In this document: positions 1-6,775 of the stretch, one piece after another | How the letters are laid out: the number at the start of each line of letters is the position of its first letter | Numbering within the stretch: position 1 is the stretch's first letter | Origin: Desulfosporosinus sp. | GTDB lineage: Bacteria > Bacillota > Desulfitobacteriia > Desulfitobacteriales > Desulfitobacteriaceae | Direction: 5' to 3' | Assembly: GCA_016278585.1 (NCBI GenBank) | Contig: JADQBO010000329.1 | Location: 1 to 6,775 of the forward strand | DNA: 6,775 bases | Position numbers and translations under genes: made by a program | The notes under the pieces: generated by a model | The model's database searches: none | Seen by the model: only the letters and a program-made list of their open reading frames with translations | Told to the model about the DNA's origin: nothing

Positions 1-2384
1 ACTCGACTGGCAAACCATTGTTTTTCCTCTAATTTTACCCGTTCCCATGGCGGATTCCCTAATACAACATCAAATCCGCCATTCCACCCACTCTGTTTAT
101 TTTCAGTTGCCTCTTCAATCCCTGGCACCAGAAATACATCTGGAAATGCCAGATGCCAATGAAAGAACTGATATTGCTTCGCCAAACGACTTATCTCGTT
201 TCTCATCCATTCTGGAACCTTAGAAGGGCTATCTTTAATTCGAAGGAATACCTCTTGTGTAATAGGATATGAAAATTCCTTTGTCTTCTTCCAGACAAAA
301 GACGCACACCAAGCATCAGCCAACTGGCGATTATACTGGAAAGTCTCAGAGTTAAGACATACTTCGTAACTGTCTGCTTTACTTAGAACTCCTTTTAACG
401 AATCATCTTCAATCTCATCGAGTTGTAAGAAACAAGTTGGAAGTTCTATACCACGCGACCAGTCAGAGCCAATCGGGCTAAAAAGGGATTGTAGGCCTTC
501 CCTTTCATGCCTGTTTTTTCGTTTATACTCCTGACATACCGCTCTATCATCCCCCTCAATGGGTTTAAAGGCATTATCCAAGATTCCCTGATTAATTAAA
601 GCCGGAGTTGTCCCCAGCAAACTATTACCACATTGGATCCTATGCTCCAGAAAACTCAACGGTTTACCTGGTTCCAATGCTTCCATCCAAAGGCTCACCT
701 TACATAATTCAACGGCCATCTCATTAATATCAACACCGTAGATACAGTGACCCATAACATCACGTAGTGCTGTGCGCAATGGTTCTGGGGCAGGTTCTAG
801 ATCCCCGGTACGCACAGTTGCTAATCTCTTGGCGATTCGATGTGCCGCTGCAATCAAGAAATGACCACTGCCACAGGCTGGATCACAAACTTTAAGCTTC
901 AGGATCGCCTTCTCCGGTTCTTTCTGTTTTATAGCATCATCAAGGGTTGGCTCTAGGGCAGAATCCAACAGGGAATTGATTAGACTAGTAGGCGTATAAT
1001 AACTTCCTGTTGTCTTTCGTTCATTTCCACCCGCTGAGTTTAATTCGAAGGATGCCGCATCCAAGTTGATTTTTGGATGGAGTTCTAATAACGACTCATA
1101 GATACTCCCTAATTCCTCAGCACCTAAGTTCTTGTAATCTATGATCCTTTGGACATTGTTTTGTCTGCTATAACTCAATGCATAGATAGCATCCAACAAA
1201 TCACCATTGGCAAGTGAACACTCTGACAAGTCTGGAATAGCCCGCTCTGACCATAAAAAGCTACCCAAGGCTGGTAATGCTAGCTCAGGATAACCAAGAT
1301 ATAGTTTGTGCATGACCAAAAGCAAACCTTGATATAAATCAGAGTGCTGAGAACCTCGCCTTCTTCCTGCAAGTTTCCTGAACCTTGCGGATGAATAATA
1401 CTTGGTGTATCGTTCCCGTGCAGCTAGTATTTCTGCCGATCGCTCACCTTTTACTGGAAGCAAGAGCAAGTCACGTTCCTCTGCTACAAACAAGAATATG
1501 AGTCTGTAAACCAGACGCAACAATTGTCGATAATAATCCTGATTGACGAGTTGACCTGATTGCAATTTCCCCCGCAGGGATCCATTAGCTGGATGGGCCA
1601 AGAAACCTCGTCCTAAAGCCACAATCGTATCTTCTACCCCACTGCGCAACTGATCAAGGGCTCTAGTTCCCTGTTCCTGGGCAAGTTTAGACCATTTCTC
1701 TAACCAACACTCTTCCGGTCGTTCACCTTCAAACCGTGATTGATGGCAGAGCAGCCAAAATAGAGCAAAGTCAGAGTAAACCTGTCCCTCCATAATGGCC
1801 TCTAGGTCAAATTCCACATAGGATTGTCTGGTTATGCTTAGGTTATCACGCAAAACGCGAAGACTTAGGCCGTTCGAAACGATTCCCCAACGATGTTTAT
1901 CAGATCGATTCAAGAACTCCTGCACTAAGCTATGAGGGCTAGTACGTGACGCTCCTGCAACACCAGCCGTTCGAGTATCCAAGCTGATACGACTGCCAAC
2001 AAGATGGATGGGAGTATTTTGCCAAATGTAGGCGATGGGGTAAGTTCGGTTATCGATCGTTATTGATTTGGACGTCAGTAAGCGGCCATAACCTAATTCT
2101 TGAAATATTACCTGTAGCCAGCGTTCCCTCGTTAAACTCGTAGTATTATCTTGATCAGGTAGCTTAGATAATCCAGCCTGAAAAGAGGCCCAGCTTCCTA
2201 ATAATCGATTCCATGAGCGACTGATAACTTCATTTGTGCGTTCTCCTGGGCTAAGGTGGTAGTCCTCAGGTTCAAGTCCCTCTAGCGAGGAGTCCTTATC
2301 GACAATACGCTGCAAGAGGTCCTGCGGCAGAAGGGCACCTTCAGTTCGTATTGTGGTAAACAAATCACGAAACTTTGTCTGCAA
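1..2384 (-). CDS. drmMI: DrmMI-like Eco57I-type adenine-specific DNA methyltransferase, 3' end missing
   Basis: The reading frame is open from a TTG start at 2384 to the left edge, giving 794 residues without a stop; the C-terminal target-recognition part is missing. N6-adenine methyltransferase motifs are in order: TGSYYTP at about 459-465 (motif X region), DPACGSG at 501-507 (S-adenosylmethionine binding), YGVDIN at 549-554 (acidic motif II), FHWHLAFPDVF near 741-751, and the catalytic NPPW at 777-780. The NPPW form and the long stretch before it fit the Eco57I/PglX-like class. The N-terminal 450 residues include WGIVSNGLSLRVLRDN at about 166-181, a pattern seen in large restriction-type methylases and in DrmMI. 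The TTG start is chosen because a strong Shine-Dalgarno site lies 7 bases upstream. The gene follows the DrmD-like helicase by 14 bases, the pairing known from class 1 DISARM, where the enzyme marks self DNA. A type IIG restriction-modification or BREX PglX-like protein is the alternative; the helicase neighbour argues for DISARM or a relative. Confidence 0.88.
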   Translation of the reverse strand, partial: MQTKFRDLFTTIRTEGALLPQDLLQRIVDKDSSLEGLEPEDYHLSPGERTNEVISRSWNRLLGSWASFQAGLSKLPDQDNTTSLTRERWLQVIFQELGYGRLLTSKSITIDNRTYPIAYIWQNTPIHLVGSRISLDTRTAGVAGASRTSPHSLVQEFLNRSDKHRWGIVSNGLSLRVLRDNLSITRQSYVEFDLEAIMEGQVYSDFALFWLLCHQSRFEGERPEECWLEKWSKLAQEQGTRALDQLRSGVEDTIVALGRGFLAHPANGSLRGKLQSGQLVNQDYYRQLLRLVYRLIFLFVAEERDLLLLPVKGERSAEILAARERYTKYYSSARFRKLAGRRRGSQHSDLYQGLLLVMHKLYLGYPELALPALGSFLWSERAIPDLSECSLANGDLLDAIYALSYSRQNNVQRIIDYKNLGAEELGSIYESLLELHPKINLDAASFELNSAGGNERKTTGSYYTPTSLINSLLDSALEPTLDDAIKQKEPEKAILKLKVCDPACGSGHFLIAAAHRIAKRLATVRTGDLEPAPEPLRTALRDVMGHCIYGVDINEMAVELCKVSLWMEALEPGKPLSFLEHRIQCGNSLLGTTPALINQGILDNAFKPIEGDDRAVCQEYKRKNRHEREGLQSLFSPIGSDWSRGIELPTCFLQLDEIEDDSLKGVLSKADSYEVCLNSETFQYNRQLADAWCASFVWKKTKEFSYPITQEVFLRIKDSPSKVPEWMRNEISRLAKQYQFFHWHLAFPDVFLVPGIEEATENKQSGWNGGFDVVLGNPPWERVKLEEKQWFASR

Positions 2385-2390
2385 GTCGCA

Positions 2391-2399
2391 CCCTCCTTT
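2391..2399 (-). promoter_or_regulatory. Ribosome binding site of the methyltransferase gene
   Basis: The minus strand reads AAAGGAGGG, a near-perfect Shine-Dalgarno sequence. Its AGGAGG core is followed by 7 bases before the TTG at 2384-2382. The first A of the site is the last base of the helicase TGA stop (2401-2399), so ribosomes ending on the helicase finish right on the next ribosome binding site. This decides the TTG start, since no in-frame ATG lies near. Confidence 0.85.
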
Positions 2400-5212
2400 C
2401 AACCTTTTGGCAGGAATATGTATAGTCCTAAAACATCCGGCGGTAAATGGGTTTCTACCCGGTAACTAAGGCCTGACTGTTTAGTCGCTGTGCGTACTCG
2501 TCTATGCTGATCCAACAATTCTAAGCCCCTAACTCGGGCCATTTCATTAAGCTCGGGACGTATATGACTAAACTCGTCAATGACTCCTTGGAGGAAGTTT
2601 TCAGCCTGTGCAGGATGAACATTGATTTCCGGTTTGATAGATAAAAGCCTTTCTACATCGGCGGTATTGACCCACTTAGCATTTTGTGGCATACCAGTAA
2701 ACGCAAAGAGTTGACTATCTTCGGCCAAAAGTGGCGTCTCCGTGTTTTGACGCTTGGTAATAATATGATACCGAAAACGGATCAACAAAAGCGTGGTGCG
2801 AGTTTCCACCATACCTGACCGAATTACTCCGCACCGCTTAGCCAGGGAGTCCTTAATGGGATCCAAGGCCGTATCCAGTGCATAATTGGCTAACCCTTCT
2901 ACGAACGGATGTGTTCTAGTTAAATATGTAACCCCTTCAGCTACCGGCAACTGGAAAGAAACCACAGTCTTACTTTCAACGCCTAAAGCTTCCTTCAATG
3001 CACGTGGAACCTCGTTTAAGTCTATTCGCACTGGGTTGTCACCACTCACCATTGCGCCGTAGGCTTTGAGAGTCTCTTTGGTAAACGATTCAAGTTCAAC
3101 GCCTGAGCCAATAGCCTCCCACACTGCCTGCATCTCTCGGGCTACTTCCTCAACCTTAATGGATTGTTGAGTGAACATACTGCGAGATTGTTTCTCCTTG
3201 GCACCGACATCGTCCCATTTATCATATAAATCTTGCTTGATTGGTGAAGCAAACTCAAAGCTTATCTGCTCGAAATTTATTGCTGTTCGATTTTTTCCTT
3301 TAAGCAATAATCCTTCAAAAATTGCCTCCACAACAGCATTGGTATCGATGGGAACAGGCACAGAAATTCCTAAGGATTTACGAATTTGTTTGTGCTTACG
3401 CAGTAAGACATCTAGAACGATCCCATCAATTCGGTTATCCAGCCCATAATAAGTTACAACTCGGACCTTACCCTTTCTTTGACCATAGCGATCTACTCGT
3501 CCTTCCCGCTGCTCATGACGGGTAGGATTCCAACTGAGGTCATAGTGAAACACAGCATCGAATTGGTCTTGAAGATTGATACCTTCACTTAGGCAATCCG
3601 TAGCTACCAGTACACGCTGAGGGTGGGTTGCCAATTGCTGAATCCTCTGCTCTCTTTCGACTGGCGGAAGAGTTCCAGTGATCGCTACGATCTCTGTCTT
3701 ACTTGGTAAACGTTTGCGCAACTCCTCCGCCAAATACTCAGCCGTGGGGATAAATCGACAAAAGACAATTGGACTATACCCCTCACTTAATAATTGCTTT
3801 ACCAGTTTAACGACTTTAATCAGCTTTGTATCATTGTCACCATAAAGTTTTTCTGCTTCGCGGGCAAATTCTTGTAACCGACGTCCTTGTCCCTGGTGGC
3901 CAGTATCACTTTCACCGGTATTACTCCCTGGGATGATATCCACGTTATCCATGGAGTCTTCTTGGTCAAGGTCTAAAACAGTCCTCCGCCCGATTTCATC
4001 AGCAGCTTCACTACTTTCGGAATCGGCAGAAGCGGCTCTACTCCGTAATGTGGCAACTGCAGCCGCCGGGCTACTGGCAATGGAGCGCAATAATGCAAGG
4101 GCAGACCACCAACGTACTCGCTGGTGAAAACTGCTTCCTGGAATTAAAACAGTCTCCCGAGCATAATTGAGTATCTTCTCAAAAAATTTCTTATAGGGCT
4201 CAGATAAGCTGTAATTAGTCTCCGTATCCTCCCTATCTGGAAAAGGTGTATTGGAGTCCATATAGCTCCGTATATCCGCTCGTCTTCTCTGGACTAAGTG
4301 TTCTGCCAGGCGTCGTCGAATAGGCTCATTAACCTTCCCTGAAATGTTCTCTGGGAGGTTTTTGAATTCTGGGTTTAATAAGGACAGTAAGGAACGAAAG
4401 GCATCTTCATTACCACTGTGAGGAGTCGCTGTCACTAAAACCAAATGCCTTTCAGGATTTGTGGCCAAACCCTTGAGAAGCTGATAACGCTGATGCTTTC
4501 CGCCCCGTCCTTGCTCTCCAAAGGCGCACGTGTGTGCTTCATCAACAATTACAAAATCCGGACAGGTGCGTAAAAACTCGTCACGCCTACGATCCGATTT
4601 TATAAAATCAGTCGATACAATGACATAGGGATATACTTCAAAGAGCGACTGCCCAAATCCGAGCTTTCTTTCTAGGCGTGTTGCCGTGCCTGGGAGCACA
4701 AGTTCTGAGTCAATATGGAACTTGTCCCTTAACTCTGTCTGCCACTGCTCTGCCAAATGTGGTGGGCAGAGTACCGCTAATCCTTTAATCTCGCCTCGAT
4801 CCAGCAGTTCGCGAGCAACTAAGCAGGCCTCGACCGTTTTCCCGATTCCAACATCATCAGCGATAAGAAGCCGTACTGGATCAAGTTTTAACGCCATCAG
4901 TAAGGGCACGAGTTGATAGGGTCTAGGCTCTACTCCTAAATGACCAAAGGAGCGAAAAGGTCCACTACTTGATCGAAAACCAAGCCGAATAGCATCCCTC
5001 AAAAGTCGACTGGAACGATAATCGCCCGATTGACTAGGGTCAGGCAAATCGAATTGAGCCGGTTCCACTTGTTCGAGCGGTAAATATATTCCGGTTACTT
5101 CATCATCACTGCCTCCTAAAGGGCGTAAGATCAGCATATTATCCAAGGACTCCGGTAAGACTACCCACTCTCGTCCCCTAGTTTTAACCAGAGACCCGAC
5201 TGCAAAACTCAT
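2399..5212 (-). CDS. drmD: DrmD-like SNF2-family DNA helicase/translocase (937 aa)
   Basis: This is a complete superfamily 2 helicase of the SNF2/RapA type, expected to move on double-stranded DNA using ATP. Visible motifs in order: RPYQ at 97-100 (Q-motif-like), Walker A ADDVGIGKT at 118-126, DEAH at 224-227, TATPH at 261-265 (motif III), PIVFCRF at 481-487 (start of second RecA lobe), ATDCLSEGINLQ at 537-548 (motif V), and RHEQREGRVDRYGQ at 565-578 (motif VI with arginine fingers). All key ATPase residues are present. The first 50 residues look like a small beta-rich domain rather than part of the motor. A Ser/Ala/Asp/Glu-rich linker lies at about 385-445 between the lobes, and about 325 residues of unassigned C-terminal region follow the motor. 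The ATG overlaps the upstream stop by 4 bases (ATGA) and has its own Shine-Dalgarno site. The methyltransferase follows directly. Family resemblance and context support DrmD of class 1 DISARM; a generic RapA-like helicase is the less likely reading. Confidence 0.9.
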   Translation of the reverse strand: MSFAVGSLVKTRGREWVVLPESLDNMLILRPLGGSDDEVTGIYLPLEQVEPAQFDLPDPSQSGDYRSSRLLRDAIRLGFRSSSGPFRSFGHLGVEPRPYQLVPLLMALKLDPVRLLIADDVGIGKTVEACLVARELLDRGEIKGLAVLCPPHLAEQWQTELRDKFHIDSELVLPGTATRLERKLGFGQSLFEVYPYVIVSTDFIKSDRRRDEFLRTCPDFVIVDEAHTCAFGEQGRGGKHQRYQLLKGLATNPERHLVLVTATPHSGNEDAFRSLLSLLNPEFKNLPENISGKVNEPIRRRLAEHLVQRRRADIRSYMDSNTPFPDREDTETNYSLSEPYKKFFEKILNYARETVLIPGSSFHQRVRWWSALALLRSIASSPAAAVATLRSRAASADSESSEAADEIGRRTVLDLDQEDSMDNVDIIPGSNTGESDTGHQGQGRRLQEFAREAEKLYGDNDTKLIKVVKLVKQLLSEGYSPIVFCRFIPTAEYLAEELRKRLPSKTEIVAITGTLPPVEREQRIQQLATHPQRVLVATDCLSEGINLQDQFDAVFHYDLSWNPTRHEQREGRVDRYGQRKGKVRVVTYYGLDNRIDGIVLDVLLRKHKQIRKSLGISVPVPIDTNAVVEAIFEGLLLKGKNRTAINFEQISFEFASPIKQDLYDKWDDVGAKEKQSRSMFTQQSIKVEEVAREMQAVWEAIGSGVELESFTKETLKAYGAMVSGDNPVRIDLNEVPRALKEALGVESKTVVSFQLPVAEGVTYLTRTHPFVEGLANYALDTALDPIKDSLAKRCGVIRSGMVETRTTLLLIRFRYHIITKRQNTETPLLAEDSQLFAFTGMPQNAKWVNTADVERLLSIKPEINVHPAQAENFLQGVIDEFSHIRPELNEMARVRGLELLDQHRRVRTATKQSGLSYRVETHLPPDVLGLYIFLPKG

Positions 5213-6775
5213 AGTTGTATCCTCCCGAAAATGTAGGAATGTTTGTTCACGATATCCACCCAGTTCTCTTCATAGCCGAAGCGTATGACCTCATAGCCTC
5301 TATCAACCATGCACAAAGTTTGTTCCTGATCTCTTTGTTGACGCTCTGGATATTCATGAGCTGGACCGTCAATATAGATTGCCGCGCACTCGTCTTCATA
5401 TGAAAAGTCAGGTCTCGTACTACACGATTCAACAAGCATTTGAGCCTTACTCGGTAATCTTAAGCCCTGCTCGTAAAGAAAATCCAGCCATTTGATCTCT
5501 AAATCGGACCCCGCTTGGCGTTTCAACACAATTAAATGATCTTGCTTAGGTACCGAGTTCGGTGATGCAACAGTTTCAGAACTAGCTAGATCTAATAAAT
5601 AATCCTTGATCTTTTGTCGATCCAATAATCCATGTTCGCGTTGATTTCCATAAGTCATTAGACAACTATAACATGCCGCTTCACAGTCCTCATTCATCCC
5701 GTGAGCGCGTCTTTTATCCTCACCAGTACCCGGATCAAAATGACAAAGTTCAAGAGCAATCTTTGCAACCACGGCCAGAGCCCCAGAATCCTCCATCAAA
5801 CGGCGCAGAACTCCAGCACCACCTTCCGACGCTTCATATACGAGAATTGTGTTGCGGTTATCACGATCTGGAAGCGGTTCGGCGGCCAACTCATTATCCT
5901 CTAGTTGGTAGCAAACCTGTATGGCCGTTTTTAAGGCAGCCTGTAGGGAGGCCATCTGGGTGTCGCTCAGACTCAAACTTGGTACAAAAAGCAGGCAATT
6001 CTTGCGATCGTCAACATACGGGATAACTCTGGCTGTTCGTTGACTTAACCGATCCTCGTGGTCATCGTCAATCACGGCCTCATTTTTAGCCCAGTAACCT
6101 CGTTCAAGATCAAGGACAAACCCCTGTCTCTCTTTGTCTTTGCGCCGACTCCAGCCCAAATTAAGTCGCCATAAAGTTGCAGTATCCCCATACGTCAAAT
6201 TGCCAATAACAGTACCACTATTCACGACTTGGGCCGTGATGTATGAAGGACCGACGTTTCGATCGGCAAAGCGGACGACGGTTCTAATCTCATAACCAAA
6301 GCGTAATCTTTCTTCCTCATCAGAGTTAATCCTATCTCTCCGCCTTGTTGTGACATTTTGCATACGGAACAACTGTCGGACTGGCGGATCTAATGGAGAG
6401 TCGCAACGTTGACACAAGTCTGGACCATTCGGGTCGTTTAAGGGATGAAGGTAGCCACAAACTGGACAGATTTTTGCTGAATTCGTAAGAATTTCATCAT
6501 TTCTATCTCCAACTGGCAAGATAACCCGGTTGATAATGTATCTGGCCCCTTCATGGTAGATAATACTTTGCGGACCATACTCAGAAATAGCTAAGAAGCG
6601 AGGACGGTTTAAGAATTCATCACGGTCTCCCCCTCCTCGTCTAGCCGGAATATAGGCCGAGATAGGAAGTCTTGGGAAACTATAGCCTGGCAAAAAGCCT
6701 TCACTGGCAAAATAACGATAACTGTAAAAATCCGATTGGCTGATGTTTTTGGATACCGTTAACAATTCTAGTTGG
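5209..6775 (-). CDS. C-terminal part of a DUF1998 (MZB zinc-binding) protein, probably a large defence helicase, with a fused nuclease-like domain; 5' end missing
   Basis: The frame is open through the right edge, so the N-terminus is outside the window. Residues are counted here from an internal TTG at 6765, giving 518 residues. The start region contains ASEGFLPGYSFPRLP at about 20-34. A probable zinc ribbon follows (C100-x2-C103 and C118-x2-C121). A DUF1998/MZB-type region includes YEASEGGAGVL at 310-320 and cysteines C341, C361, C365 and C368. In MrfA-type helicases such a cysteine cluster binds a metal. The last 100 residues resemble a Vsr/DUF559-type PD-(D/E)XK nuclease: RPDF at 451-454, IYIDG at 463-467, H470, RD at 478-479 and VIRF at 493-496. 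No helicase motor motifs are in the visible part. DUF1998 occurs in DISARM DrmB, Druantia DruE and MrfA-type helicases. The opening segment fits a large DUF1998 helicase better than a stand-alone DrmB, but this is inference. The stop overlaps the drmD-like start, so the two are co-expressed. Confidence 0.82.
   Translation of the reverse strand, partial: QLELLTVSKNISQSDFYSYRYFASEGFLPGYSFPRLPISAYIPARRGGGDRDEFLNRPRFLAISEYGPQSIIYHEGARYIINRVILPVGDRNDEILTNSAKICPVCGYLHPLNDPNGPDLCQRCDSPLDPPVRQLFRMQNVTTRRRDRINSDEEERLRFGYEIRTVVRFADRNVGPSYITAQVVNSGTVIGNLTYGDTATLWRLNLGWSRRKDKERQGFVLDLERGYWAKNEAVIDDDHEDRLSQRTARVIPYVDDRKNCLLFVPSLSLSDTQMASLQAALKTAIQVCYQLEDNELAAEPLPDRDNRNTILVYEASEGGAGVLRRLMEDSGALAVVAKIALELCHFDPGTGEDKRRAHGMNEDCEAACYSCLMTYGNQREHGLLDRQKIKDYLLDLASSETVASPNSVPKQDHLIVLKRQAGSDLEIKWLDFLYEQGLRLPSKAQMLVESCSTRPDFSYEDECAAIYIDGPAHEYPERQQRDQEQTLCMVDRGYEVIRFGYEENWVDIVNKHSYIFGRIQL
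5221..5226 (-). promoter_or_regulatory. Ribosome binding site of the drmD-like gene
   Basis: The minus strand reads GGGAGG, 8 bases before the ATG at 5212-5210, and it lies inside the last codons of the upstream gene. Together with the ATGA overlap of start and stop it supports this ATG as the true helicase start and suggests translational coupling. Confidence 0.75.

Noticed and set aside
2385..2398. Terminator or promoter between helicase and methyltransferase
   Set aside because: The 14-base gap holds only the ribosome binding site; there is no room for a hairpin or promoter.
2400..2402. Alternative in-frame TTG start of the methyltransferase overlapping the helicase stop
   Set aside because: It lies upstream of the strong AAAGGAGGG site, which would then fall inside the gene, and it has no properly spaced ribosome site of its own.
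3171..3525. Two overlapping plus-strand open frames of 67-92 codons
   Set aside because: Both lie opposite the C-terminal and motif VI regions of the helicase and look like chance antisense frames.
5247..5435. Minus-strand open frame of 62 codons in another frame
   Set aside because: It lies within the nuclease-like end of the DUF1998 gene, whose own frame carries the conserved residues.
5673..6026. Plus-strand open frame of 117 codons
   Set aside because: It lies fully opposite the conserved DUF1998/zinc-binding region of the minus-strand gene, and its protein has no recognisable pattern or ribosome site.
6763..6765. TTG as the true start of the DUF1998 protein
   Set aside because: No Shine-Dalgarno sequence precedes it, the frame stays open to the window edge, and the sequence there looks internal to a protein.

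Overview
The window is filled by three genes, all reading on the minus strand and packed as one operon. In transcription order (right to left) they are: a DUF1998/zinc-binding protein that enters from beyond the right edge; a complete 937-residue SNF2-type helicase resembling DrmD; and a large Eco57I-type adenine DNA methyltransferase resembling DrmMI, which runs off the left edge. No RNA gene, mobile element, repeat, CRISPR array, promoter or terminator could be supported. There is no gap longer than 14 bases between genes.

The gene set points to a DISARM-related anti-phage defence island. The adjacent helicase and methyltransferase match the drmD-drmMI pair of class 1 DISARM. The DUF1998 gene is the third characteristic part, but here it lies upstream of drmD. 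Its sequence looks more like the C-terminal half of a very large DUF1998 helicase than a stand-alone DrmB. It also ends in a domain resembling a Vsr/DUF559-type PD-(D/E)XK nuclease. Whether this is true DISARM, a DISARM-like relative, or a hybrid with Druantia-type large helicases cannot be settled without the flanking sequence. By inference, the methyltransferase would mark self DNA, and the helicases and nuclease-like domain would act on unmodified incoming DNA.

The organism is probably a Firmicute, perhaps a Clostridia-type spore former. The reasons are strong GGAGG-type ribosome binding sites, use of a TTG start, and a moderate base composition with many A/T-ending codons. No taxonomic marker gene is present, so this is only a suggestion.

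Layout: 1-2384, methyltransferase (3' end missing); 2385-2398, a 14-base spacer carrying most of a strong Shine-Dalgarno site; 2399-5212, helicase; 5209-6775, DUF1998 protein (5' end missing), overlapping the helicase start by 4 bases. The junctions indicate translational coupling, so the three proteins are probably made together.
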